Assembly: GCA_945919075.1 (NCBI GenBank)
Contig: CAMEIX010000001.1
Location: 1-64,000, forward strand
DNA from: an uncultured Lachnospiraceae bacterium
Lineage (GTDB): Bacteria; Bacillota; Clostridia; Lachnospirales; Lachnospiraceae
Direction: 5' to 3'
Length of the DNA: 64,000 bases
Of this stretch, positions 8,133-16,738 are shown piece by piece; positions within the stretch are counted from its first letter, which is position 1, and every line of letters starts with the position of its first letter. The position numbers were made by a program, and so were the translations under genes. Under the pieces are notes generated by a model, which saw nothing but the letters and a program-made list of their open reading frames with translations, ran no database searches and was not told the DNA's origin.

Positions 8133-8152
8133 TATGCATTGATATACAGGTT

Positions 8153-9739
8153 TTAGAGAAGCGGTGCAATTATTTTAAGCAGATAACCGGTCAGTTTGGT
8201 CGTCCATTTTTCTTTTTTCAAGGTTGCTTCCGTTACCTTGCGGCATTTTTGCAGGGTATCCTGAAAATCGCTTTCTATTGAGGAAATACAGCCGGTTTTA
8301 TACATATAAGTAGCACATTCAAAATGATGGTACAGGCTTCGATAATCCAGATTAATAGTACCTACCACAGCTTCACGGTCATCGCTTACAAATACCTTTG
8401 CATGTACAAAACCGGGGGTATATTCGTAAATCTGTACTCCGGAAGCAAGTAAAGAGCGGTAATGTGTTTTGGCAAGGGCATAAGGTGCCTTTTTATCCGG
8501 AATACCGGGAAGAATCAGAATTACTTCAATGCCTCTTTCTGCTGCAAATTTTAATGCGGTATTCATTTCTCCGTCTAAAATGAGATAGGGTGTCATAATA
8601 TGTACATATTTGTGGGCACGGTTTAAGATGTCCATGTAAACACATTCTCCAACCTGATAACTATCCAAAGGACAGTCACCATACGGAAGCACGTAACCTT
8701 CTGCCTCCGGAATCTTTAATTCCGGACGGTTAAGAAATGGTGTGAAAGAGGGATTCTTCTCATCGATATTCCACATCTGGAGAAACATCAGTGTAAAGCT
8801 CTTTACCGCTTCACCTTGTAACATTACGGCGGTGTCCTTCCAATGTCCGTATTTTTTCTTGTGATTGATATATTCATCTGCCAGGTTCACCCCACCGTTA
8901 AAGGCTGTTTTTCCGTCAATAACCAGAATTTTGCGATGGTCTCTGAAGTTATAATGAGTAGAAGCAAAAGGGGTTACCGGTGCGAACATCTTGCACTTAA
9001 TTCCGAGAGTTTTCAAGCGCTTGGGGTAATCGTGAGGCAGGGAGGAAAATTCGCAGGTACCGTCATACATGACGCGGACATCCACTCCTTCGGCAGCTTT
9101 TCTGGATAGGATTTCCAATACACGTCCCCACATTAAGCCTTCATCAATAATAAAATATTCCATAAAAATGAAATCTTTTGCTTCTTCCAACTGCTTAAGC
9201 ATTTCTTCCCATTTCTTTTCGCCCAAGGGGAAATAAGTAACAGTCGTGTTTTTATATAAGGGGAAACAACCGGTTCTGCCAATATACCTGCAAAGAGAGG
9301 CAGCTCCGGGGTTGTCGGCAGCCAGTTCTAAGATGGTTTGCTCCGATGACGGTATTGCATTCTCGGTCTGTTTCATGAGTTGGCTGATGCGGTCCCTTAA
9401 TGCACGGTGTCCGATATCACTCTGGGTATACCAAAGGAGAAGGGAGCCAAATATAGGCAGAAGCATAATTACGATTAACCAGGTGATTTTGGCCGTGGGA
9501 TCATAATTTCCGTTTATCAGATGCAGAACCATGACAATGGTAAACAGAACGCTACCACCAATGTAATAAGGTAACATGGAAGCAAACCAGTAAAAAATGG
9601 TAAACAGCAGAAAGAACTGCAATAAAAGTATCAGGGTAACGAAGCCTACACGACTGAAAATAACACTTACAATGCCTTTTTGACCCTTTTTTAATAGCGA
9701 CATTCCCAGATTTTCTTTTTCTTTATCTAATTGTTCCAT
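8153..9739 (-). CDS. cls: Cardiolipin synthase
   Basis: A 528-residue phospholipase D-type enzyme that condenses two phosphatidylglycerols to cardiolipin at the membrane. Two N-terminal transmembrane helices lie around residues 28-75, followed by two HxKxxxxD catalytic motifs: HRKILVID from His268 and HAKVFVSD from His446, each followed by the usual Gly/Asn motif (GGVNLADEY and GTINLDYRS). Length and layout fit bacterial Cls. The ATG is preceded by AAGGAAGA. A TATAAT on the minus strand at 9771-9766 could be its -10, but no good -35 was found. It is monocistronic, with the terminator shared with tRNA-Leu. Confidence 0.93.
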   Translation of the reverse strand: MEQLDKEKENLGMSLLKKGQKGIVSVIFSRVGFVTLILLLQFFLLFTIFYWFASMLPYYIGGSVLFTIVMVLHLINGNYDPTAKITWLIVIMLLPIFGSLLLWYTQSDIGHRALRDRISQLMKQTENAIPSSEQTILELAADNPGAASLCRYIGRTGCFPLYKNTTVTYFPLGEKKWEEMLKQLEEAKDFIFMEYFIIDEGLMWGRVLEILSRKAAEGVDVRVMYDGTCEFSSLPHDYPKRLKTLGIKCKMFAPVTPFASTHYNFRDHRKILVIDGKTAFNGGVNLADEYINHKKKYGHWKDTAVMLQGEAVKSFTLMFLQMWNIDEKNPSFTPFLNRPELKIPEAEGYVLPYGDCPLDSYQVGECVYMDILNRAHKYVHIMTPYLILDGEMNTALKFAAERGIEVILILPGIPDKKAPYALAKTHYRSLLASGVQIYEYTPGFVHAKVFVSDDREAVVGTINLDYRSLYHHFECATYMYKTGCISSIESDFQDTLQKCRKVTEATLKKEKWTTKLTGYLLKIIAPLL

Positions 9740-9877
9740 ATGTATATCTTCCTTTGTCTATGAAAATTATAGTTCATAATATTACCATACTCCTTTTCCG
9801 TCTTAAGTGCAAGGCTGGTAGCAAGTCCATTTTGTTTATATTTTTCCATAAATAGTAATGCAAGAATTAAAAAAATG

Positions 9878-9886
9878 TGGTATGAT
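9878..9886 (+). promoter_or_regulatory. Extended -10 promoter of the polA operon
   Basis: TGGTATGAT is an extended -10 element. A start near 9893 would place the ATG at 9901 only eight bases in, but the ATG at 9919 26 bases in with GGGG six bases before it, which supports 9919 as the start of the first gene. Confidence 0.5.
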
Positions 9887-9918
9887 TAAGGGTAGTTTGG
9901 ATGAAAATGGGGTATTTT

Positions 9919-10248
9919 ATGGTCTGTAAAGAATTTATCAAAGATATACCACGGTTTTTGGATGACTCTTTTACGTACAAAGAGTTAAAAGAGTTTCTGG
10001 CACATATGGATACCTGCGAGGAATGCAAAGAAGAGCTTTCCATTCAGATTCTGGTTACGGAAGGTGTGGCGAGACTGGAAGAAGGGAATGCATTTGATTT
10101 GCAGAATGAAATAGAAAAAAGACTGGAAGAAGCAAAAAGCCGGCAGAGAATGCATGAATTTCTTGTAAGATTAATTTTAATCATGTTAGGAGTCGCTGTT
10201 TTTGCACTTTTGATTTTCTGTTTTGTATATTTTGGATTTGATATTTGA
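9919..10248 (+). CDS. Small membrane protein with anti-sigma-type zinc-finger motif
   Basis: A 109-residue protein with an N-terminal Cys, then HMDTCEECKEEL (His-x3-Cys-x2-Cys), the pattern of the zinc-binding anti-sigma fold (zf-HC2). An acidic helical middle part follows, and one transmembrane helix forms the C-terminal 25 residues. The fold suggests a membrane-anchored regulator, but no sigma-factor gene is adjacent, so the role is unknown. The frame extends to ATG 9901; 9919 is preferred from the promoter position, the GGGG ribosome site, and the usual family N-terminus MxCKEFxxxIP. It lies 12 bases upstream of polA and is probably co-transcribed. Confidence 0.75.
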   Translation: MVCKEFIKDIPRFLDDSFTYKELKEFLAHMDTCEECKEELSIQILVTEGVARLEEGNAFDLQNEIEKRLEEAKSRQRMHEFLVRLILIMLGVAVFALLIFCFVYFGFDI

Positions 10249-10260
10249 TAAGAGGTTTCT

Positions 10261-12885
10261 ATGAGTAAAAAAATTGTACTGATTGACGGACACAGCATAT
10301 TGAACAGGGCATTTTACGGAGTCCCGGAACTTACGAATGCGGAAGGACTTCATACCAATGCAATCTATGGGTTTCTGAATATTATGTTTAAAATTCTGGA
10401 GGAAGAAAAGCCGGATTATCTGGTGGTTGCTTTTGATCGTAAGGAACCTACTTTTCGGCATGATATGTATCCGGAATACAAAGGCACCAGAAAGCCTATG
10501 CCTTCGGAACTTAAGGAGCAGGTGCCGGTTATGAAGGAAATTTTGACAGCCATGGGGATTCATATCATGGAAAAAGCAGGTTTGGAGGCGGATGATCTTT
10601 TGGGAAGTTGTGCCAGATTCGCGGAAAAACAGGGTATGGATGTGGCATTGGTTTCCGGAGATCGGGATTTATTGCAGATAGCGAGCAAACAGACCAAAAT
10701 AAGAATTCCGAAGACCAAGGGAGGAAAAACAGAAGTAGAAAACTATTACGAAGCGGATGTATTGGATAAATACAGTGTTACCCCTTCCCAGTTTATCGAA
10801 TGGAAAGCCCTGGTAGGAGATATCGCTGACAATATTCCGGGAGTTCCCAAAATTGGAGAAAAAACAGCAACAGAACTTTTGGTGACTTATGGAAGTATTG
10901 ATAATATTTATGCAAATCTGGATTTGATATCCAAAAAGTCCGTTAGGGATACCCTGAATAACAATCGTGCACTCTGTGAATTGAGCAAGACGCTTGCTAC
11001 TATTAAAACGGACTGGGAGCCGGATTTTTCTTTTGAAGATATTGCAATGGGAGATTTTTATACACCGCAGGCATATCAGATGTTTAAGAGGCTTGGATTT
11101 AAGAATATGCTGTCCCGTTTTGACGAAAGCATGATGAAACAGTCCTCCACACAAAGCGTGGTCTACAAAACACATAAAAGCTGGGAGGAAGTTTCTTCTT
11201 TTATTGCCTCCATGAAAATAGGGGACGCACTTGGAATGTATGCTTCCGAAGTCGGAATTGCATTTTCCAAAGGACTGGAACAATGTGATTTTTTGGTATT
11301 TTCTGATGAAGTAACTTTGGATAAGGTAAAAGATGCCCTGTCGGAAACTTCAAAATATGTGGAACTTTCCATGGGAAATGCAAAGGCATGTCTTCCCTTC
11401 TTAAACCTTTCCTTAGAAAATAATTATTTTGATGTAGTTATAGCCGCCTATCTTTTAAATCCGTTAAAGAGTGACTATGATACGGAAAGCATTGCAGTAG
11501 AGCATCTGCAAATGCTGTTTCCCGGATACCACGAGGTATTTGGAAAGGAAAAGGCCGCAGATTTATTTAAGAAGGATGAGGATAAGGTCATTCGGTTCTA
11601 TTGTGAACAGGCAACCATTTCTTATCTTGCAAAGCCGGTATTGTTAAGTAAGCTGAAAGAGACAGGCATGATGCAACTCATGCAGGAAATAGAAATGCCC
11701 CTTTCCATTGTTTTGTATGACATGGAACGGTATGGTATTAAGGTTAAAAAAGAAGAACTGAAGGAATATGGTCAGGCTTTGGACAGCCGTATTACAGAAT
11801 TGGAAAAGTCCATTCATGAAAAAGCAGGCTGTGATTTTAATATCAATTCTCCAAAGCAATTGGGAGAGGTTTTGTTTGAAAAAATGGGATGTAAAGGCGG
11901 AAAGAAGACCAAAACCGGTTATTCTACCGCAGCGGATATTTTGGAAAAGATGGCCCCTGATTATCCCATCGTTTCAGAAATTCTGGAATACCGTGGCCTT
12001 ACCAAATTAAAATCCACTTATGCGGAAGGATTGTCTAATTATATCAGGGAGGACGGAAGGATTCATTCCAGTTTCAACCAGACTGTAACGGCAACCGGAA
12101 GAATCAGTTCCACTGAACCCAATCTTCAGAATATTCCCATGCGAATGGAGCTTGGCAGACAGATTCGAAAAGTATTTGTGCCCGAAGAGGGCTTTGTGTT
12201 TACGGACGCGGATTATTCCCAGATTGAACTTCGTATTCTGGCGCATTTATCCGGTGATAAACAACTGATTGAAGCCTACAGCTCCAATAAGGATATTCAT
12301 AGAATGACGGCATCCCAGGTTTTTCATGTTCCCTTTGATGAAGTGACCGACCTGCAAAGAAGAAATGCCAAGGCAGTTAATTTCGGTATCGTCTATGGAA
12401 TCAGTTCCTTCGGATTAAGTCAGGATTTAAGCATTACCAAAAAGGAAGCGGCATCTTATATAGAAAGTTATTTTGAAACCTATCCGGGCATAAAGACTTA
12501 TTTGGATTCCCTGGTTGAAACCGCAAAGAAGCAGGGATATATTACAACCTTATTCGGGCGGAGAAGACCGATTCCGGAACTAAAGTCCAATAATTTTATG
12601 CAAAGAAGTTTTGGGGAACGCATTGCAATGAATTCCCCGATTCAGGGCACGGCTGCCGATATCATGAAAATAGCCATGATTAAAGTATATCGCGGCTTAA
12701 AAGAAAAGAATCTCCGTTCCAGGCTTATTTTGCAGGTTCATGATGAACTGTTGATTGAAACGGCAAAGGAAGAAATGAATGTAGTTGCCGAAATCTTGCA
12801 GGACGGAATGACCGGTGCTGCGGATCTTGCAGTAGAACTTCTCATAGATATGCATACGGGTGAAAACTGGTACGAGGCAAAATAA
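10261..12885 (+). CDS. polA: DNA polymerase I
   Basis: An 874-residue family A polymerase for Okazaki fragment processing and repair. The 5'-nuclease domain occupies about residues 1-290 (LIDGHSILNRAF; acidic cluster GLEADDLLG; SGDRDLLQI). The middle domain, about 300-470, keeps the length of a 3'-5' exonuclease but lacks the first DxE motif (the equivalent region reads ALGMYASEVG), so proofreading is probably lost, as in Bacillus and Thermus enzymes. The polymerase domain has motif A with Asp649 and Asp651 (DADYSQIELR), motif B (RRNAKAVNFGIVYG) and motif C with Asp828 and Glu829 (QVHDELLIE). It is followed 12 bases later by coaE. Confidence 0.97.
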   Translation: MSKKIVLIDGHSILNRAFYGVPELTNAEGLHTNAIYGFLNIMFKILEEEKPDYLVVAFDRKEPTFRHDMYPEYKGTRKPMPSELKEQVPVMKEILTAMGIHIMEKAGLEADDLLGSCARFAEKQGMDVALVSGDRDLLQIASKQTKIRIPKTKGGKTEVENYYEADVLDKYSVTPSQFIEWKALVGDIADNIPGVPKIGEKTATELLVTYGSIDNIYANLDLISKKSVRDTLNNNRALCELSKTLATIKTDWEPDFSFEDIAMGDFYTPQAYQMFKRLGFKNMLSRFDESMMKQSSTQSVVYKTHKSWEEVSSFIASMKIGDALGMYASEVGIAFSKGLEQCDFLVFSDEVTLDKVKDALSETSKYVELSMGNAKACLPFLNLSLENNYFDVVIAAYLLNPLKSDYDTESIAVEHLQMLFPGYHEVFGKEKAADLFKKDEDKVIRFYCEQATISYLAKPVLLSKLKETGMMQLMQEIEMPLSIVLYDMERYGIKVKKEELKEYGQALDSRITELEKSIHEKAGCDFNINSPKQLGEVLFEKMGCKGGKKTKTGYSTAADILEKMAPDYPIVSEILEYRGLTKLKSTYAEGLSNYIREDGRIHSSFNQTVTATGRISSTEPNLQNIPMRMELGRQIRKVFVPEEGFVFTDADYSQIELRILAHLSGDKQLIEAYSSNKDIHRMTASQVFHVPFDEVTDLQRRNAKAVNFGIVYGISSFGLSQDLSITKKEAASYIESYFETYPGIKTYLDSLVETAKKQGYITTLFGRRRPIPELKSNNFMQRSFGERIAMNSPIQGTAADIMKIAMIKVYRGLKEKNLRSRLILQVHDELLIETAKEEMNVVAEILQDGMTGAADLAVELLIDMHTGENWYEAK

Positions 12886-12897
12886 TCGAGGTAAATC

Positions 12898-13503
12898 ATG
12901 AAAATCATTGGTATTACCGGCGGAGTGGGTGCCGGGAAGTCACAAATTCTTACTTTTATAAAAGAGCATTACAAGTGTCGTATCTGCATGGCAGATGAGG
13001 TGGCAAAGCAGATTCAGCTTCCCGGCGGAATCTGTTATGAGCCCATTGTGGCATTGCTCGGGACCGGAATACTTGACGCAGACGGATATATTATTAAGTC
13101 GGAAATGGCAAAGAAAATTTTTGAAGACAAAACCCTGCTTGAAAAAGTCAATCAGATTGTGCATCCCGGGGTAAGGACTTATCTGGAAAGAGCCTGTGAG
13201 GAGGAAAAAAAGAAAGGGGAAGTGGAACTTTTCTTTATTGAAGCGGCTCTCCTGATAGAGAACGGATATTGTGACTTTGTAGATGAAATGTGGTACATAT
13301 ATGCGGACAAAGAAATAAGAATAGCGAGACTGAAAGAGAGTCGGGGATATACGGATGAGAAAATTCATCAGATTATGGCCTGTCAGCTTAGTGAGGAAGA
13401 ATTTCGGGATAAATCAGATTTTGTGATAGATAACAGCTGGTCCCTTAAAGAAACGCAGGAACAAATCAAAACAAAACTGGAGGATTACACGTGGCTAAAG
13501 TAG
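12898..13503 (+). CDS. coaE: Dephospho-CoA kinase
   Basis: CoaE, 201 residues, phosphorylates dephospho-CoA, the last step of coenzyme A synthesis. The P-loop GGVGAGKS spans residues 8-15. The lid and substrate region includes VHPGVRTYLE. The polA-coaE order is common in Firmicutes. Its last 13 bases overlap the start of the next gene. coaD, the preceding step, is in the same window at 51107. Confidence 0.94.
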   Translation: MKIIGITGGVGAGKSQILTFIKEHYKCRICMADEVAKQIQLPGGICYEPIVALLGTGILDADGYIIKSEMAKKIFEDKTLLEKVNQIVHPGVRTYLERACEEEKKKGEVELFFIEAALLIENGYCDFVDEMWYIYADKEIRIARLKESRGYTDEKIHQIMACQLSEEEFRDKSDFVIDNSWSLKETQEQIKTKLEDYTWLK

Positions 13504-15524
13504 TAAAAGAACATTTGGTATTTGGTTTGGATATCGGTACCCGAAGCATTGTTGGTACGGTAGGATATAAAAAGGAAGAACGATTTGTAGTAGTAGCCCA
13601 GCGTTCCAAGGAACATGAAACCCGTGCTATGATCGACGGACAGATTCATGATATCAAAAAGGTAAGCAACACCATCCTGGAAGTCAAAAAAGAGCTGGAA
13701 AAGGAAATAGGAAGGCCCTTAAAAGATGTTTGTATTGCAGCCGCAGGCCGTGTGCTTAGAACCGTAACCACACATGTGGAAACGGATTTTCAGGAAGATA
13801 AGACCATTACCATGGATGATATTTATGCTTTGTCAGCCAAGGGAATTGAGAAAGCATTTGCAGAATTCAATGAAGGAAATACCACCGGGCTTAAATTTTT
13901 CTGCGTAGGTCACTCCATTATTCGTTATTATATTAATCAATATTCCATTTCTAATCCGGAAGAGCATAAAGCCGGAAATATGGGAGCGGATATGATTGTT
14001 ACATTCTTGCCGGAGGATGTGGTGGACGGACTTTATAAGGCAGTGGAACTGGCAGGACTGAATGCGGTTAATCTGACACTGGAGCCGATTGCCGCAATTC
14101 AGGTGGCGATTCCGGAACGTTTCCGTATGTTAAATATTGCCCTTGTAGATGTAGGAGCAGGAACCAGCGATATTTCCATAACCAAAGACGGTACCATTGT
14201 TGCATATGGTATGATTCCCATCGCAGGCGACAGTCTGACGGAAATGATTGCAAAACACTGCCTGGTAGATTTTAATGATGCAGAGCTGATTAAGAGACAG
14301 ATTGAGCAGGGCGGAGATATTTCTTATACCGATATTATGGGACTTCCCCAAACCATTTCCGCTGAGGAATTGTCGGAGATTTTAAAACCCTCCGTTATTG
14401 AAATGACCAAGCCGGTTGCAGAATGTATCAAGGAATTAAATGGGGATAAGACAGTCAGCGCCGTATTTGTTGTTGGCGGTGGCGGCAAGATTCCGGGGTA
14501 CACCAAAGCATTGGCGGAACAGCTTGAAATTGTAAATGAAAGAGTTGCGGTACGTGGGCAGGATGTCATGGGATTTGTGGATTTTCCGGACTACGTTAAA
14601 AAGGATTCGCTTTTAGTGACACCGGTGGGAATCTGTCTTAGTTTTTATGAACAGAATCAGAATCTGGTATATGTTTCCTTTAATGAACAGAGCCTGAAGG
14701 TGTACGATAACGGTAAATTGTCGGTTGTAGATGCGGCAATGCAGGCCGATTTCCCCAATGACAGTCTTTTCCCGAAGCGGGGAGACGAATTGAATTTCAT
14801 GGTGGACAAGAAGCAACGTATCAAGAGAGGAATGTTAGGAGAATCCGCAATCATTATGGTAAACGGAAAACCGGCGGATATCCATACGCCAATTAAGGCC
14901 AATGATGTGATTACCGTAATGCCATCCACTAAAGGCGAATCGGCAAAGATGCAAATCAGTGCGCTTCCGGAATTTAACGAAAAAATTTCGGTCATTGTGA
15001 ATGGAAAACAGATGGAACTTCCCAAGTTTGCCATTGTGAACGGGGAGATGAAATCCGGCTATTATGAAATCCAAAGTGGGGATGACATTATCATGCAGAC
15101 CTATTATGAAGCCGGACAGATTTTGGAACTTATGGATGTTGCCGTTACAAAGAATACCCGGATTACGGTGAATAATGTAGCAGCGGATACTTCTACCAAA
15201 GTATATGAGAATTTTACCATGACTTATGAAGAGGCGGATGAGGTAAATTCGGACGTAAGCAAGGTTGATTTTTCGGATCCCGATGAAACAGAGGATACGG
15301 CAGATAGCGCGGATGTCCATGACATTCATGTTGTGGTAAATCATATGCCGGTTACCCTTTCCGGTAAGAACGCTTACGTATATGTGGATGTGTTTGATTA
15401 CATTAATTTTGATCTTACGAAACCAAAAGGAAGCGGTATTGCAACCCTGTTAAATGGTTCTCCGGCAGAATATCTGAAAGAAATCTCCGAAGGAGATATT
15501 ATAGAAATCTACTGGAAGGAATAA
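13491..15524 (+). CDS. FtsA-like actin-fold ATPase with repeated C-terminal modules
   Basis: A 677-residue protein whose first ~400 residues match the FtsA/PilM branch of the actin-ATPase superfamily: phosphate-1 loop FGLDIGTRSIVGTVG (residues 11-25), phosphate-2 loop VDVGAGTSDISI and adenosine motif VFVVGGGGKIPG. The last ~230 residues hold four segments that begin with a beta-strand ending in Val-Asn (VNGKPAD, VNGKQME, VNNVAAD, VNHMPVT), looking like small beta-grasp modules. FtsA proteins normally end with a membrane-binding helix; none is seen. The GTG start at 13491 is set by CTGGAGGATTACAC in front of it. It overlaps coaE by 13 bases and precedes the WalJ gene by four. Its role in division or envelope assembly is inferred only. 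Confidence 0.8.
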   Translation: MAKVVKEHLVFGLDIGTRSIVGTVGYKKEERFVVVAQRSKEHETRAMIDGQIHDIKKVSNTILEVKKELEKEIGRPLKDVCIAAAGRVLRTVTTHVETDFQEDKTITMDDIYALSAKGIEKAFAEFNEGNTTGLKFFCVGHSIIRYYINQYSISNPEEHKAGNMGADMIVTFLPEDVVDGLYKAVELAGLNAVNLTLEPIAAIQVAIPERFRMLNIALVDVGAGTSDISITKDGTIVAYGMIPIAGDSLTEMIAKHCLVDFNDAELIKRQIEQGGDISYTDIMGLPQTISAEELSEILKPSVIEMTKPVAECIKELNGDKTVSAVFVVGGGGKIPGYTKALAEQLEIVNERVAVRGQDVMGFVDFPDYVKKDSLLVTPVGICLSFYEQNQNLVYVSFNEQSLKVYDNGKLSVVDAAMQADFPNDSLFPKRGDELNFMVDKKQRIKRGMLGESAIIMVNGKPADIHTPIKANDVITVMPSTKGESAKMQISALPEFNEKISVIVNGKQMELPKFAIVNGEMKSGYYEIQSGDDIIMQTYYEAGQILELMDVAVTKNTRITVNNVAADTSTKVYENFTMTYEEADEVNSDVSKVDFSDPDETEDTADSADVHDIHVVVNHMPVTLSGKNAYVYVDVFDYINFDLTKPKGSGIATLLNGSPAEYLKEISEGDIIEIYWKE

Positions 15525-15528
15525 AGAA

Positions 15529-16326
15529 ATGAGACTTTGTAGTATAGCCAGCGGTAGCAGCGGCAACTGCACCTATATCGGTTCAGATGCCACCCACTTA
15601 ATTGTGGATGCCGGTATCAGTGCAAAAAGGATTGAGGAAGGCTTAAAAGATCTGGAACTGACACCGAAAGACTTAGACGGAATCCTGATAACCCATGAGC
15701 ATTCCGACCATGTGGCAGGTCTTGCCGTTTTAAGTAAAAAATATGAAATCCCCCTGTATGCTACGGAGGGGACAAAGGAAGCAATTCTTAAGAGTAATGC
15801 AAAAAATGTGCCGGACAGAGAGCTTTTTGTTACGGTGAAAGCAGATGAAAATCTGGTGATTAAGGATTTAAATGTCTGTCCCATGCATATATCCCATGAT
15901 GCCGCAGAACCCGTAGGATATCGTTTCCGGTACGGGAATTTAAAAGCAGCGGTTTGTACGGATATCGGGGTGTTTAACGAATATACCGTGGAGTGCTTAA
16001 AGGATATGGATGCCCTTTTGATAGAATCAAACCATGATGTGAATATGCTTCAGGTAGGACCCTATCCCTATTATCTAAAACAAAGAATTTTAGGAAACAG
16101 GGGACATTTATCGAATGAGAATGCCGGAAGGCTTTTGGACCGGATTATAAGTGATAAGTTAAAAGGAATTCTTCTTGGACATTTAAGCAAGGAAAACAAT
16201 ATGCCGGAGCTTGCCTATGAATCTGTCCGGTTTGAACTGCAAACAGGACAGAATGCCGAAATAAGCCGAGATATCCCCTTATATGTTGCCCCGAGAAACA
16301 CACTTTCCCAAACAATTCATTTGTAA
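15529..16326 (+). CDS. WalJ/YycJ-type metallo-beta-lactamase-fold hydrolase
   Basis: A 265-residue metallo-beta-lactamase-fold protein resembling WalJ (YycJ), a 5'-exonuclease-like protein implicated in cell wall and replication coordination in Firmicutes. The metal motif THEHSDH holds His56, His58, Asp60 and His61; further ligands are likely His in SHDA, Asp in CTDIG and the late His in LLGHLSKENN. The N-terminal LCSIASGSSGNC is typical of the YycJ group. It is the last gene of the polA operon. In Bacillus the homologue lies with walRK, which is not here. Confidence 0.82.
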   Translation: MRLCSIASGSSGNCTYIGSDATHLIVDAGISAKRIEEGLKDLELTPKDLDGILITHEHSDHVAGLAVLSKKYEIPLYATEGTKEAILKSNAKNVPDRELFVTVKADENLVIKDLNVCPMHISHDAAEPVGYRFRYGNLKAAVCTDIGVFNEYTVECLKDMDALLIESNHDVNMLQVGPYPYYLKQRILGNRGHLSNENAGRLLDRIISDKLKGILLGHLSKENNMPELAYESVRFELQTGQNAEISRDIPLYVAPRNTLSQTIHL

Positions 16327-16359
16327 GAAGCGATTTTAACCGGAATAAAATGTTAATGA

Positions 16360-16388
16360 TTGCCAAATAGCAAAATGCGTAATATAAT
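16360..16388 (+). promoter_or_regulatory. Promoter of the ACT-DUF711 pair
   Basis: TTGCCA (16360-16365), a 17-base spacer and a perfect TATAAT (16383-16388). Predicted transcription start is near 16395. Confidence 0.85.
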
Positions 16389-16397
16389 AAGAAATAT

Positions 16398-16414
16398 TTT
16401 GTACAGGGTACAAA
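16398..16414 (+). promoter_or_regulatory. Inverted repeat at the transcription start of the ACT gene
   Basis: Perfect 7-base arms TTTGTAC-AGG-GTACAAA lie immediately after the predicted start. It could be a repressor operator or a 5' RNA hairpin; there is no T tract in this position to make it a terminator. Confidence 0.5.
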
Positions 16415-16437
16415 CAGAATAAGAAAGGTGTAAAGAA

Positions 16438-16710
16438 ATGAAAAAGACAATTATTACCGTAGTTGGAAAAGATACCGTTGGAATTATTGCAAAAGTATGT
16501 ACTTATTTAGCAGAGAATAAGATTAATATCTTAGATATTTCCCAGACGATTGTATCCGATTTCTTTAATATGATGATGGTGGTTGATACAAATGCAAGTG
16601 TGAAGACCCATGGTAAGATGGCAGATGAGATGGATGCACTCGGTAAGGAGATTGGGGTTATCATCAAGTGCCAGAAAGAAGAAATATTTGACATGATGCA
16701 CAGAATTTAG
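16438..16710 (+). CDS. ACT-domain protein (UPF0237 family)
   Basis: A 90-residue stand-alone ACT domain, the size of the UPF0237/GcvR-like family. ACT domains bind amino acids or other small ligands. The N-terminus [19 protein letters not shown] is the typical first strand and ligand loop. It is 28 bases upstream of a DUF711 gene, a pairing widespread in Firmicutes, and the two share the promoter at 16360. Molecular function is not established. Confidence 0.88.
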   Translation: MKKTIITVVGKDTVGIIAKVCTYLAENKINILDISQTIVSDFFNMMMVVDTNASVKTHGKMADEMDALGKEIGVIIKCQKEEIFDMMHRI

Positions 16711-16738
16711 GCATTTTGAGAAAACAAAGGAGACCGTC

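Noticed and set aside
8398..9506. Plus-strand open frames opposite cardiolipin synthase (8398-8583, 8843-9109, 9246-9506)
   Set aside because: They are shadows of the minus-strand gene without ribosome sites or domains.
10669..11283. 204-codon minus-strand frame inside polA
   Set aside because: It lies wholly within a well supported gene and has no recognised domain or ribosome site; its content is that of an antisense shadow.
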